Shown: positions 1 through 13,351, counted from the stretch's first letter. The stretch: 64,000 nucleotides of DNA from Rhizobium sp. (GCA_019459285.1 JAIBEL010000068.1:1-64000); one strand, 5' to 3'. Notes: generated from the letters alone by a model not told the origin. A program made the numbers and translations.

Positions 1-1959
<1,959 letters not shown>

Positions 1960-1995
1960 AAGTAACCTCGTGCTGGGTTATATTCAATGGCAACC

Positions 1996-2024
1996 AAATA
2001 GAGGCGTTTCCGCCCATTTCAACC
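1996..2024 (-). promoter_or_regulatory. Sigma-32-like heat-shock promoter of clpB
   Basis: On the minus strand the -35 reads GGTTGAAA (2017-2024) and the -10 reads CCTCTATTT (1996-2004), with a 12-nt spacer. This resembles the known RpoH pattern CTTGAAA and CCCCATNT. It lies 37 nt upstream of the clpB start, which fits heat-shock control. Identified by eye. Confidence 0.6.
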
Positions 2025-2050
2025 CGTCATGTCTTAATTAAAGACCAGTC

Positions 2051-2893
2051 ATGTCCGATTTGCTTGCTTCCGCCGTCGAAACCGATGTGAACCGCGCGCT
2101 GGCCGAGGATGTCGGCAGTGGCGACCTCACCGCCCTGCTCATCCCGGCGACGCAGACCGCCCGTGCCCGCGTCATCACCCGCGAACCCGCCGTGATCGCC
2201 GGCCGGCCCTGGTTCGACGCCTGCTTCCGGGCGCTCGACCTCGGCTGCGTCATCGACTGGCGCGTCAACGAGGGCGCCCTGGTCGCGGCCGGCAGCGTGC
2301 TGGTCGAGCTCAGCGGCAATGCGCGCGCGCTGCTCACTGCCGAGCGCCCGGCGCTGAATTTCCTGCAGACCCTGTCGGCGGTGGCCACCGCGACGCGACC
2401 CTACGTCGAGGCCGTGCGCGGCACCCATGCCGCCATCCTCGACACCCGCAAAACCCTGCCCGGCCTGCGCATGGCCGAGAAATACGCGGTGCGGGTGGGT
2501 GGCGGGCAGAACCAGCGCGTGGGGCTGTACGACGGCATCCTGATCAAGGAAAACCACATTGCTGCGGCGGGCGGCATCGCGCAGGTGCTCGACGCCGCAT
2601 TCAAGCTGGCAGAAGGCAAAACCAGCGTGCAGATCGAGGTGGAAAACCTCGACGAACTCGGCCAGGCGCTGGCAGCCGGCGCATCGCTGATCCTGCTCGA
2701 CAATTTCAGCCTAGACGACATGCGCCGCGCGGTTGGGCTCGTCCACGACCGCGCCCTGCTCGAAGCCTCCGGCAACATCACGCTGGACACCGTGCGCGCA
2801 GTGGCCGAGACCGGCGTCGACCGCATTTCCGTCGGCAGCCTGACCAAGCATATCCGCGCGGTGGACCTGTCGATGCGCATCGATACCCTGTGA
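2051..2893 (+). CDS. nadC: Nicotinate-nucleotide pyrophosphorylase (carboxylating)
   Basis: Converts quinolinate and PRPP to nicotinate mononucleotide, CO2 and PPi in de novo NAD synthesis. The 280 residues match the usual family length. Visible motifs are EDVGSGDLT near the N-terminus, AERPALNFLQ, DTRKTLPGLR, and the active-site region GGGQNQRVGLYDGILIKENH. It is divergent from clpB across a 91-bp spacer with an AT-rich dyad (2031-2045). The stop overlaps the next ATG by one base, so the acetyltransferase is probably co-transcribed. No strong ribosome-binding site precedes the ATG. Confidence 0.96.
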   Translation: MSDLLASAVETDVNRALAEDVGSGDLTALLIPATQTARARVITREPAVIAGRPWFDACFRALDLGCVIDWRVNEGALVAAGSVLVELSGNARALLTAERPALNFLQTLSAVATATRPYVEAVRGTHAAILDTRKTLPGLRMAEKYAVRVGGGQNQRVGLYDGILIKENHIAAAGGIAQVLDAAFKLAEGKTSVQIEVENLDELGQALAAGASLILLDNFSLDDMRRAVGLVHDRALLEASGNITLDTVRAVAETGVDRISVGSLTKHIRAVDLSMRIDTL

Positions 2894-3387
2894 TGGCACC
2901 GTTTTCAATCCGCATCGTGCGCGTCCGCTACGACGATCCGGCGCATGCCGCGGCGCTGGTTGGCCTGCTGGACGCCTACGCGCGCGACCCGGCAGGCGGC
3001 GGCGAACCGCTGGGCGACTTCGTCCGCGCCAACCTGGTCGACGAACTTGCCGCGCGACCCTTCATCTTCAGCGTGCTGGCCTTCGACGGCGATACCCCGG
3101 TCGGCCTCGTCAACGCCATCGAAGGCTTTTCCACCTTCGCCTGCCGGCCGCTGGTCAACGTGCACGATGTCGTCGTGCTGCCCGGCCATCGCGGCCGCGG
3201 CATCGCCGCACGGCTATTCGCCGAGACGGAAGCCATCGCGCGTGAACGCGGCGCCTGCAAGCTGACGCTGGAAGTGCTCTCCGGCAACCACGCCGCACGC
3301 GGGCTCTACGAAAAGCTGGGCTTCGACGACTACCAGCTCGATCCGGCCATGGGCCACGCGCAGTTCCTGCAGAAGTGGCTGGACTGA
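2893..3387 (+). CDS. GNAT family N-acetyltransferase
   Basis: A 164-residue protein with the GNAT fold. The acetyl-CoA binding motif appears as VVVLPGHRGRGIAARLF, followed by the C-terminal GNAT pattern ending GLYEKLGFDDYQ. The substrate cannot be told from sequence. The start used is the ATG at 2893, overlapping the nadC stop (TGATG); a GTG one codon upstream is possible. Its 3' end overlaps the exported ligase gene by 13 nt, so nadC, this gene and the ligase look like one transcript. Confidence 0.85.
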   Translation: MAPFSIRIVRVRYDDPAHAAALVGLLDAYARDPAGGGEPLGDFVRANLVDELAARPFIFSVLAFDGDTPVGLVNAIEGFSTFACRPLVNVHDVVVLPGHRGRGIAARLFAETEAIARERGACKLTLEVLSGNHAARGLYEKLGFDDYQLDPAMGHAQFLQKWLD

Positions 3388-4241
3388 GCCGCATCCTGTC
3401 CGCGCTGTGGCTGGCGCTATGGCTGCCGGTCTCGACGCCGGCCTGGAGCGACCCCGCTCCGGCGATGCTGCTGGCCGAGGTCTACACCGCCGACGTCGAT
3501 GTCACGCAATACTGGGTAAGCGAGAAATACGACGGCGTGCGCGCCCAGTGGGACGGCGAGGCACTGCGCTTTCGCGGCGGCGGCCGCGTACCGGCGCCGG
3601 CATGGTTCACGGCCGGCTTCCCGGTGACACCGCTGGATGGCGAACTCTGGATCGGCCGCGGGCGCTTCGACGCGCTGTCGGGCATCGTGCGCAGGATCGA
3701 GCCGGTGGACGCCGAATGGCGGCAGGTGCGCTATCTGGTTTTCGAATTACCTGGCGCAGCCGGCGATTTCAGCGCGCGTGCCCGGCAGATACGGACGCTC
3801 GTCGCGCAGGCCGGCGTGCCCTGGCTGCAGGCCGTCGAACAGACGCGCGTGGCCGACCGGGCCGCGCTGATGAAGCAACTCGATACCGTGGTACGGACAG
3901 GCGGCGAAGGCCTGATGCTGCATCGCGCCGACGCACCCTATCTCACCGGACGCCGCGACGTGCTGCTGAAGCTGAAACCCTGGCTGGACGCCGAGGCCGT
4001 CATCGTCGGACACATCCCTGGCAAGGGGAAGTACCAGGGTCTGACCGGCGCGCTCCTGATGGAAATGCCGGACGGCCAACGCTTCCGCCTCGGCAGCGGC
4101 CTCTCCGATTCATTGCGCCGCCAGCCCCCGCCCGTCGGCACGCGCATCACCTATCGCTACCAGCACCTGACGAAACACGGCGTGCCGCGCTTTCCACGCT
4201 ACCTGCGCGTGCGCGAGGATTTCCCGGGAGTGCCCGAGTAG
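3375..4241 (+). CDS. Exported ATP-dependent DNA ligase (Lig E type)
   Basis: Small ATP-dependent DNA ligase of 288 residues. The nucleotidyl-transfer motif is SEKYDGVRAQWDG with the adenylated lysine at residue 51. Later motifs include PLDGELWIGRGRFD, a GGEGLMLHR segment (motif IV) and DVLLKLKPWLDAEAVIVG (motif V region), then a compact OB-fold. Residues about 5-25 form a signal peptide ending ...STPAWS, so the enzyme should act in the periplasm, as known for the Lig E group. The start is a GTG overlapping the upstream gene. A role in repair or uptake of extracellular DNA is inference. A 16-nt tandem duplication spans its stop codon. Confidence 0.88.
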   Translation: MAGLSRILSALWLALWLPVSTPAWSDPAPAMLLAEVYTADVDVTQYWVSEKYDGVRAQWDGEALRFRGGGRVPAPAWFTAGFPVTPLDGELWIGRGRFDALSGIVRRIEPVDAEWRQVRYLVFELPGAAGDFSARARQIRTLVAQAGVPWLQAVEQTRVADRAALMKQLDTVVRTGGEGLMLHRADAPYLTGRRDVLLKLKPWLDAEAVIVGHIPGKGKYQGLTGALLMEMPDGQRFRLGSGLSDSLRRQPPPVGTRITYRYQHLTKHGVPRFPRYLRVREDFPGVPE

Positions 4242-4259
4242 GGGAATGCCCGAGTAGGG
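4228..4259 (+). repeat. 16-nt tandem duplication over the ligase stop codon
   Basis: Two adjacent copies of GARTGCCCGAGTAGGG (4228-4243 and 4244-4259) differ at one base. The first contains the ligase TAG stop (4239-4241). It looks like a recent slippage duplication. Confidence 0.85.
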
Positions 4260-4303
4260 TAACAACATGAACCGGAGCGCCGGACTGGATGGCGCAATGC
4301 GAT

Positions 4304-4708
4304 TCAGTATTGTGCGATGAACGTACCGACCACGGCGCCCATGCCCTGACGCCAGCGCGCGATCAACTGGGGGGTCGCCTCGGGATCCATTTCGCTGACG
4401 GCCTGGACCAGACTGTCCACCCAATAACGATAAAGCTCGGGCGGCACCGGCGCATGGCCTGCGCGGGAATGGGTGCTGGCCATTTGATCGATCGTGCGCT
4501 GGGTCAGCGAACTGCCTGCCGCATGCGAGATCGCCGCGCTGATGCCCCGGCGCAAGGCCATGCGCTGCTTCTGGAAGTCGGTCGCGGCAAACATTGGCGC
4601 GATGTCCGGGTGGCTGGCCAGAAAGATCTCGTAGAAACGCTCGATGAAATGCTTCCCGCGCAGGCAGCGCCCGTAACTCTGTTGCAAATCGTCGTACTGA
4701 TCGGCCAT
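4304..4708 (-). CDS. Single-domain globin
   Basis: A 134-residue haem globin starting MADQYDDLQQSYGRCL. The expected CD1 phenylalanine is in HPDIAPMF (residue 40), and the likely proximal F8 histidine is H80 in ASTHSRAG, before PPELYRYWVDSLVQAV. Its length fits a stand-alone globin without a reductase or sensor domain. Possible roles are NO or O2 handling, which is inference. The ATG at 4706-4708 is preferred to an in-frame TTG two codons upstream. The 49-nt upstream gap holds AATACCT repeats that may be an operator. Confidence 0.78.
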   Translation of the reverse strand: MADQYDDLQQSYGRCLRGKHFIERFYEIFLASHPDIAPMFAATDFQKQRMALRRGISAAISHAAGSSLTQRTIDQMASTHSRAGHAPVPPELYRYWVDSLVQAVSEMDPEATPQLIARWRQGMGAVVGTFIAQY

Positions 4709-4757
4709 CGCCAAAATTCAAGGTATTAGGATATGCAGGTATTCTATTACAACTTCC

Positions 4758-5342
4758 TCAAACATTCTCGCGGTGAAGCGTGCGTTCGATACGCGGGTCT
4801 GGCACCAACCATAAAATCGCAACCAGGACGTAGATCACCTGCGCCACCCAGGGCACCCGGAACGTCGCGGCAATGGCGATGGCATAGAGCACGGGCGAAA
4901 GCTTGCCTTTCCAGTCCCGGCCCACAGCGCGCTTGAGCACCGAAGCGGGCCCTTCCGACGCGATGATCGTCTGCTCCAGCAGCCAGTAGGCGATTGCCGC
5001 CATCAGCAGCACCAGGCCATACAGCGCCGAAGGCATGGCGGCGAAGTGGTTCTCGCCCATCCAGCCCGTGGCAAACGGAAACAGCGACAGCCAGAACAAG
5101 AGGTGCAGATTCGCCCACAGCATCGGCCCGCTGACGCGGGTGGCGACATGCAGCATGTGGTGATGGTTGTTCCAGTAGATGCCGATGTAGACGAAGCTCA
5201 GCACATAGCTGAGGAAGGCCGGCAGCAGCGGAAGCAGGGCATCCGGCGTCTCGCCATGCGGCACTTTCAACTCCAGCACCATGATGGTGATGATGATGGC
5301 CAGTACGCCGTCGCTGAAGGCTTCTAATCTATTTTTCCCCAT
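4758..5342 (-). CDS. TMEM175 family (DUF1211) putative potassium channel
   Basis: A 194-residue integral membrane protein. The N-terminus carries the family signature RLEAFSDGVLAIIITI in its first membrane helix. About five more hydrophobic segments follow, for example AFLSYVLSFVYIGIYW, NLHLLFWLSLFPFATGW and ALYGLVLLMAAIAYWLL. Bacterial TMEM175 homologues are known as K+ leak channels; the role here is inferred. The start is the ATG at 5340-5342, directly before MGKNRLEAF. The neighbouring globin may be co-transcribed from the same strand. Confidence 0.85.
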   Translation of the reverse strand: MGKNRLEAFSDGVLAIIITIMVLELKVPHGETPDALLPLLPAFLSYVLSFVYIGIYWNNHHHMLHVATRVSGPMLWANLHLLFWLSLFPFATGWMGENHFAAMPSALYGLVLLMAAIAYWLLEQTIIASEGPASVLKRAVGRDWKGKLSPVLYAIAIAATFRVPWVAQVIYVLVAILWLVPDPRIERTLHRENV

Positions 5343-5410
5343 GGACCCCCCTAGCCAGGCATTTTTTCCATCGTAGCGCAGGACGGCCCCGGCTAGCCAG
5401 GACGCGTCGT

Positions 5411-6130
5411 TCAGCTCCGCCAGATCAGTGAGGCCATGCGCCCGGTCACGCCGTCGCGGCGATAGGAATAAAAGCGGTCCGCTTCGCCGAAGGTGCAGCG
5501 CCCTCCCCCATAGACATCCTGCACGCCAGCGTGCTGGAGTCGGATGCGCGCCAGCCGGTAGATGTCGGCCAGCCATTTGCCTGGCGCATGCGGCGCGAAG
5601 GCGGCGGCGGCTTCGGGATGCGACGCCACGAAGATCTCGCGCACGTCATCGCCCACCTCGAACGCGTGCGGACCGATGGCGGGCCCCATCCAGGCCAGAA
5701 TGTCTCCCGGTGCCGTCCGCATCGCAGCGACTGTGGATTCCAGCACGCCGCCAGCCAGGCCGCGCCAGCCGGCATGGGCGGCAGCCACGACGCTGCCGGC
5801 ACGGTCGCAGAACAGCACCGGCAGGCAGTCCGCAGTCAGCACCGCGCAGACCTGCCCGGGTTCACGCGTGAACGCCGCATCGGCTTCGGGATTCGTCTCG
5901 TGCCCGAGCTCGACCACCCGGGCGCTGTGCACCTGCCTGAGCCAGCCCGGCTCAGCGGGTAGCTGCTGGCGAAGGTACGCACGGTTGGCGGCGACGTGAT
6001 CCGGATCGTCGCCGACATGGTCGCCGAGATTGAAGCTGGCCCAGGGGGCCCGGCTCACGCCGCCAGCACGGGTGGTCATAAGACTCTTGACCCGCGAGGG
6101 CACGGGCCAGTCGGGGACGATCAGGTTCAC
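5411..6130 (-). CDS. pgeF: Peptidoglycan editing factor / multicopper polyphenol oxidase family
   Basis: YfiH/PgeF family protein of 239 residues, known to hydrolyse mis-incorporated amino acids in peptidoglycan precursors; related proteins oxidise phenols. Metal-ligand motifs are seen: a His in WLRQVHSARV, the cysteine in VLTADCLPVLF, and a His in AAAHAGWRGLAGG. The start is a GTG at 6128-6130 whose GTGA overlaps the rluD stop, so translation is coupled to rluD, a common pairing in proteobacteria. It ends ...VTGRMASLIWRS. Confidence 0.9.
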   Translation of the reverse strand: MNLIVPDWPVPSRVKSLMTTRAGGVSRAPWASFNLGDHVGDDPDHVAANRAYLRQQLPAEPGWLRQVHSARVVELGHETNPEADAAFTREPGQVCAVLTADCLPVLFCDRAGSVVAAAHAGWRGLAGGVLESTVAAMRTAPGDILAWMGPAIGPHAFEVGDDVREIFVASHPEAAAAFAPHAPGKWLADIYRLARIRLQHAGVQDVYGGGRCTFGEADRFYSYRRDGVTGRMASLIWRS

Positions 6131-7104
6131 TTGACCCAGTCGGTGTTTGCCCGCAGCGCCGCCAGGAGCGAGGCGAAGTCGGGCGGCAGCGGGCATTCCC
6201 ACTGCATGAATTCCTGGGTAACCGGATGGATCAGGCCCAGTCTTTCCGCATGCAGTGCCTGGCGCGGGAAGGGAATCTTGAGGTGACTGCGGCGGCTGGC
6301 GCTGTAGACCGATTCGCCCACCAGCGGATGGCCGATGTGCTGCATGTGTACACGGATCTGGTGGGTGCGTCCGGTTTCGAGCTTGCAGCGCAGCAGGGTG
6401 ATCCCGGGGAAGCGCTCGACCACGTCGTAGTGCGTGACCGCCTCCTTGCCCATGGTATGCACGGTGCGCTTGGTGCGGTTGTGCGGATCGCGCGCCAGCG
6501 GCGCGTCGACCGTGCCTGCGTGGTCGACCTCGCCGTAGACCAGGGCGAGGTATTCGCGCTTGACGGTGCGTGCCTGCAGCTGGCGCACCAGGTCGGTATG
6601 GGCCCTGAGCGTTTTGGCGACCACCAGCAGACCCGAGGTGTCCTTGTCGAGCCGGTGCACGATGCCGGCGCGCGGCAGTTCGGCCACCTGCGGCACGCGA
6701 TGCAGGAGGGCATTGAGCAGCGTGCCATGACGGTTGCCGCTGCCGGGATGGACCACCAGGCCGACCGGCTTGTTGATCACCATCAGCATGGCGTCCTCGA
6801 ACACCACGTCGAGCGGGATCGCCTCGGGCGCATCGGGCGTGGCGTTCGGGTCGGGCTCGATCTCGACCCGTACCGACTCGCCGCCGCTGACTTTCATCTT
6901 GGTCGTGGCCCAGCCGTCGTCCACCGCGATCTTGCGGGCACGGATCCAGTTCTGGATGCGGTTGCGCGAAAATTCCGGCAGCAGGGCCGACAGGGCCTGA
7001 TCCAGGCGCTGGCCACCCTGCTCGTCGGGGATTACCAGCTCGCGGACGCCGTCCCCGGTATTTCCCTTATAATCGTCCGACAAATTTTCTGTGTCTTTTC
7101 CCAT
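6127..7104 (-). CDS. rluD: 23S rRNA pseudouridine(1911/1915/1917) synthase RluD
   Basis: Pseudouridine synthase of 325 residues. An N-terminal S4-like RNA-binding domain (QRLDQALSALLPEFSRNRIQNWI) precedes the catalytic domain, where the aspartate lies in AGIVHRLDKDTSGLLVVAKT. RTHQIRVHMQHIGHPLVGE also fits the RluA/RluD family. The start ATG (7102-7104) shares the palindrome CATG with the divergent bamD ATG. No clear ribosome-binding site is seen. Confidence 0.94.
   Translation of the reverse strand: MGKDTENLSDDYKGNTGDGVRELVIPDEQGGQRLDQALSALLPEFSRNRIQNWIRARKIAVDDGWATTKMKVSGGESVRVEIEPDPNATPDAPEAIPLDVVFEDAMLMVINKPVGLVVHPGSGNRHGTLLNALLHRVPQVAELPRAGIVHRLDKDTSGLLVVAKTLRAHTDLVRQLQARTVKREYLALVYGEVDHAGTVDAPLARDPHNRTKRTVHTMGKEAVTHYDVVERFPGITLLRCKLETGRTHQIRVHMQHIGHPLVGESVYSASRRSHLKIPFPRQALHAERLGLIHPVTQEFMQWECPLPPDFASLLAALRANTDWVK
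7068..7073 (+). promoter_or_regulatory. Candidate -10 element (TATAAT) for bamD
   Basis: A perfect TATAAT lies 29 nt upstream of the bamD ATG, inside the rluD N-terminal coding region. No convincing -35 is visible at the standard distance, so this is tentative. Confidence 0.45.
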
Positions 7105-7930
7105 GCTTAAGCAATGTTCATCCGGTTCCACCGCATTCAATCGGGTTTTGGGTTGTGTGCTGCTCGCTGCCACGCTCACCCTGGGCGGCTGCGGCCTGTT
7201 GCCCGCGGTCAAGGACGAAACCTCGGGTTGGTCGGCGCAAAAACTCTACTCCGAAGCCAAGGATAATCTCAACAGCGGCAACTACGAACGCGCGGTCAAA
7301 CTGTTCGAGACGCTGGAAGCGCGCTATCCATTCGGACGCTATGCACAGCAGGCGCAACTGGAAGTGGGTTACGCCTACTACAAGGACAACGAACCGATTT
7401 CGGCCATCGCCGCATGCGACCGTTTCATCAAGCTGCACCCCAATCACCCTAACGTCGATTACGCCTACTATCTGAAGGGCCTGGCGAATTTTAACGACGA
7501 TCTGGGACTGCTCGGCAACCTGGTCGACCAGGACATGAGCGAACGCGATCCCAAGGCTGCGCGCGATGCGTTCCTGGCATTCAAGGAACTGGTCACCCGC
7601 TTCCCCGACAGCAAATATGCCGAGGACTCGACCGCTCGCATGAAATACCTGGTCAACGCGCTGGCTGGCAACGAGGTCCACGTCGCCCGGTATTACCTGA
7701 AACGCAAAGCCTGGGTGGCTGCCGCCAACCGTGCCAAGGTCGTGCTGACTGACTACCCTCAGGCTCCCGCGCTGGAAGAGGCGTTGGGCATCATGGTCGT
7801 GGCCTACGACAATCTGCACCTCACGGGGCCGCGCGACGATGCGCTGCGGGTGCTGAAGCTCAACTTCCCCCACAGCAAGTATCTCAAGGGCGTGAACGTC
7901 AAGGAAAAAGCCTGGTACCGCTTCTGGTGA
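7103..7930 (+). CDS. bamD: Outer membrane assembly lipoprotein BamD
   Basis: TPR lipoprotein of the BAM complex that inserts beta-barrel proteins with BamA. The 275-residue product has a signal peptide with lipobox TLGGC near residue 30, then TPR-like repeats such as SGNYERAVKLFETLEARYPFG and DNEPISAIAACDRFIKLHPN. Length and pattern match BamD (YfiO). The ATG used overlaps the rluD start as CATG. The partner bamA lies elsewhere in this window (21.3-23.6 kb). Confidence 0.94.
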   Translation: MLKQCSSGSTAFNRVLGCVLLAATLTLGGCGLLPAVKDETSGWSAQKLYSEAKDNLNSGNYERAVKLFETLEARYPFGRYAQQAQLEVGYAYYKDNEPISAIAACDRFIKLHPNHPNVDYAYYLKGLANFNDDLGLLGNLVDQDMSERDPKAARDAFLAFKELVTRFPDSKYAEDSTARMKYLVNALAGNEVHVARYYLKRKAWVAAANRAKVVLTDYPQAPALEEALGIMVVAYDNLHLTGPRDDALRVLKLNFPHSKYLKGVNVKEKAWYRFW

Positions 7931-7964
7931 ACCGGAATCCGGATTGAGTCCAGCTGATTCCGGT
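7931..7964. terminator. Inverted repeat between convergent bamD and glnB
   Basis: A perfect 9-bp inverted repeat, ACCGGAATC (7931-7939) and GATTCCGGT (7956-7964), fills the convergent gap. No T-run follows on either strand, so it may act as a 3'-end stabiliser or weak terminator rather than a strong intrinsic one. Confidence 0.45.
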
Positions 7965-7981
7965 CCGTGTTCGGATCGGGA

Positions 7982-9930
<1,949 letters not shown>

Positions 9931-9940
9931 CGGATGGGTT

Positions 9941-10812
9941 TCATCGCGCCGCGAGTGCCTGTTGCACCGCTTCGCCCAGCGCGGCAGGGCTGAGCGCAAC
10001 GACGACGCCCGCCGCTTCCAGCGCGCGGATCTTGGCATCGGCCGTGCCGGCGCTGCCGGCGATGATCGCACCCGCATGGCCCATGCGCTTGCCCTTGGGC
10101 GCGGTGCGGCCGGCGATGTAGGCCGCCACGGGTTTCTTCATGTGGGAACGGATGTATTCGGCCGCCTCTTCCTCGCGGCTGCCGCCGATTTCGCCGACCA
10201 GGATCACCGCCTCGGTCTGTGGATCGGCCTCGAACAGTTCAAGGCAGTCGATGAAATCCATCCCCTTGATCGGGTCGCCGCCGATGCCGACGCAGGTGGA
10301 CTGGCCCAGCCCCAGTCGGGTCGTCTGGTGCACCGCTTCGTAGGTGAGCGTGCCGGAGCGCGAGACGATGCCGACCTTGCCTTTCTGGTGGATCACGCCG
10401 GGCATGATGCCGATCTTGCATTCGCCCGAGGTGATGATGCCGGGGCAGTTGGGGCCGATCAACCTGGCGCCGCTGGCGCGCAGTGCGGCTTTCACGTTCA
10501 GCATGTCGAGCACCGGGATGCCTTCGGTGATGCAGACGATGATCTCGATGCCGGCGTCGGCCGCCTCCAGGATCGAATCGGCGGCGAACGCCGCCGGCAC
10601 GTAGATCATCGTCGCCTGCGCGCCGGTCTCGCGCACCGCATCGCGCACGGTGTTGAACACGGGCAGGTCCAGATGCGTCTGTCCGCCCTTGCCCGGCGTC
10701 ACGCCGCCGACCATCTGCGTGCCGTAGGCGAGCGCCTGCTCGGAATGGAAACTGCCCTGCCTGCCGGTGAAGCCCTGGCAGATGACTTTGGTGTCCTTGT
10801 TGACGAGGATAC

Positions 10813-10816
<4 letters not shown>
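9941..10816 (-). CDS. sucD: Succinate-CoA ligase, alpha subunit
   Basis: CoA-binding and phosphohistidine subunit of the TCA enzyme that interconverts succinyl-CoA and succinate with ATP/ADP. The 291-residue protein starts [18 protein letters not shown]. It has the CoA-binding Rossmann region, [13 protein letters not shown], and the phosphorylated histidine in [12 protein letters not shown]. Its ATG overlaps the sucC stop (ATGA), which should keep the subunits stoichiometric. Confidence 0.97.
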
Positions 10817-11973
<1,157 letters not shown>

Positions 11974-11999
11974 TTGTTTTTCGATGGAAGCGCCAAAAC

Positions 12000-13265
12000 G
12001 TGCATTTTGAAGCAAAGCCCCCCGCGACGGAAGCTGAAGCCGCAGAAACAGTCGTCCGCGTCGTGACAAACATTGCGGAGTTGCCGGCCGATTCCTGGAA
12101 TACCCTGGCTGGCGATTCGCCTTTCCTGCAGCATGCCTTTTTGCATGCCCTGGAAGCCACCGGCTGCGTCGGGCCCGACATCGGTTGGGAGCCGGTGCAC
12201 CTGGCGCTGTTCCGCAACGGCCATCTCGACGCCGCGATGCCGCTTTACGTCAAGCACCACTCCTGGGGCGAGTTCGTGTTCGACTGGGCATGGGCCGACG
12301 CCTACCGCCGGCATGGCTTGAATTATTACCCCAAGCTGGTGTGCTGCGTCCCCTTCTCGCCGGTCCCCGGACCGCGCCTGCTGGCAGGCAACGATGCTGA
12401 CCGCACGACGCTGATCCAGGCAGCCTTGAAACTCACCCGTGACCTGGGATTTTCATCCTTTCACATCCTCTTCCCGACCGCGCCGGACCACGCTGCGCTC
12501 GAAGCGACCCCACTCGCTCCGCTCGGGGACTCCGACTTGTTAGGGGCTGAACCCCCTGCAAGATCGTATGCGCCGCTCATGCACCGCAGCGGCTTCCAGT
12601 TCCACTGGCACAACGTGGGGTACAACAGCTTCGACGACTTTCTGATGGCGATGACGCACGACAAGCGCAAGAAAATCCGCCAGGAAAGAAAGAAGCTCGC
12701 CCACCTAGGCGTGACGTTCCGCTGGGTCGATGGTGCGGAGAGCACGGATGCCGACTGGGACCATTTCTATCGCTGCTATGCCGACACCTACGCCCGCCAT
12801 CGCAGCGAGCCGCACCTCAACCGGGCTTTCTTTGCCGGACTGCGCGCGACCCTACCCGACAATCTGGTGCTCATCATTGCCGACAAGGACGGCGAGCCTG
12901 TCGCCTGCTCGTTCTGCATGAAAGATGGCCAGCGCCTGTACGGCCGCCACTGGGGCACGCTGGAATACGTGCCCGGACTGCATTTCGAGACCTGCTATCA
13001 GCAGGGCATCGAATATGCCATCGCGCACGGGCTTTCGGTATTCGAAGGCGGCGCACAGGGCGAACACAAGCTCGCGCGCGGCCTTGTCCCCACTGCCACG
13101 CATTCCTGGCACTGGCTGGAGAATGCCGAATTCCGCGAGGCGGTCGATCGCTTCCTGGAACGCGAAACCGATGCCATCAGCCACTACATGGACGAACTCG
13201 AAACCCCGTTCCGCCGCGAGCCGCCGGCCGCCACTGCGCCGAAAGACGCATCATCGGGCCGCTGA
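12000..13265 (+). CDS. FemAB-like / GNAT-fold protein (DUF482 family)
   Basis: A 421-residue protein of the FemAB_like (DUF482) family, which has tandem GNAT-like folds and no settled substrate; aminoacyl or acyl transfer is plausible. Family-typical segments are DSPFLQHAFLHALEATGCVG, QFHWHNVGYNSFDDFLMAM, HDKRKKIRQERKKL and GAQGEHKLARGLVPT. The GTG at 12000 is the furthest upstream start, only 26 nt from the divergent sucC start; a GTG at 12063 is an alternative. Residues about 168-193 are a likely insertion encoded by GC-rich palindromic DNA. Confidence 0.8.
   Translation: MHFEAKPPATEAEAAETVVRVVTNIAELPADSWNTLAGDSPFLQHAFLHALEATGCVGPDIGWEPVHLALFRNGHLDAAMPLYVKHHSWGEFVFDWAWADAYRRHGLNYYPKLVCCVPFSPVPGPRLLAGNDADRTTLIQAALKLTRDLGFSSFHILFPTAPDHAALEATPLAPLGDSDLLGAEPPARSYAPLMHRSGFQFHWHNVGYNSFDDFLMAMTHDKRKKIRQERKKLAHLGVTFRWVDGAESTDADWDHFYRCYADTYARHRSEPHLNRAFFAGLRATLPDNLVLIIADKDGEPVACSFCMKDGQRLYGRHWGTLEYVPGLHFETCYQQGIEYAIAHGLSVFEGGAQGEHKLARGLVPTATHSWHWLENAEFREAVDRFLERETDAISHYMDELETPFRREPPAATAPKDASSGR
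12508..12557. repeat. Palindromic insertion-like segment inside the FemAB-like gene
   Basis: This in-frame stretch contains CCCC...CGGGG arms (12508-12528) and a second hairpin AGGGG-CTGAAC-CCCCT (12542-12557). It encodes a Pro/Gly-rich loop between two conserved blocks and looks like a small REP-like element absorbed into the coding frame. Based on visual inspection only. Confidence 0.4.
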
Positions 13266-13351
13266 ATCGCTAGTCGGTCTCCTGCACTTGTTTTACACTC
13301 GCGGAAAACGATAAGCGGATGTGTATCAACCGATCCACCCGAGGGGGAAAC

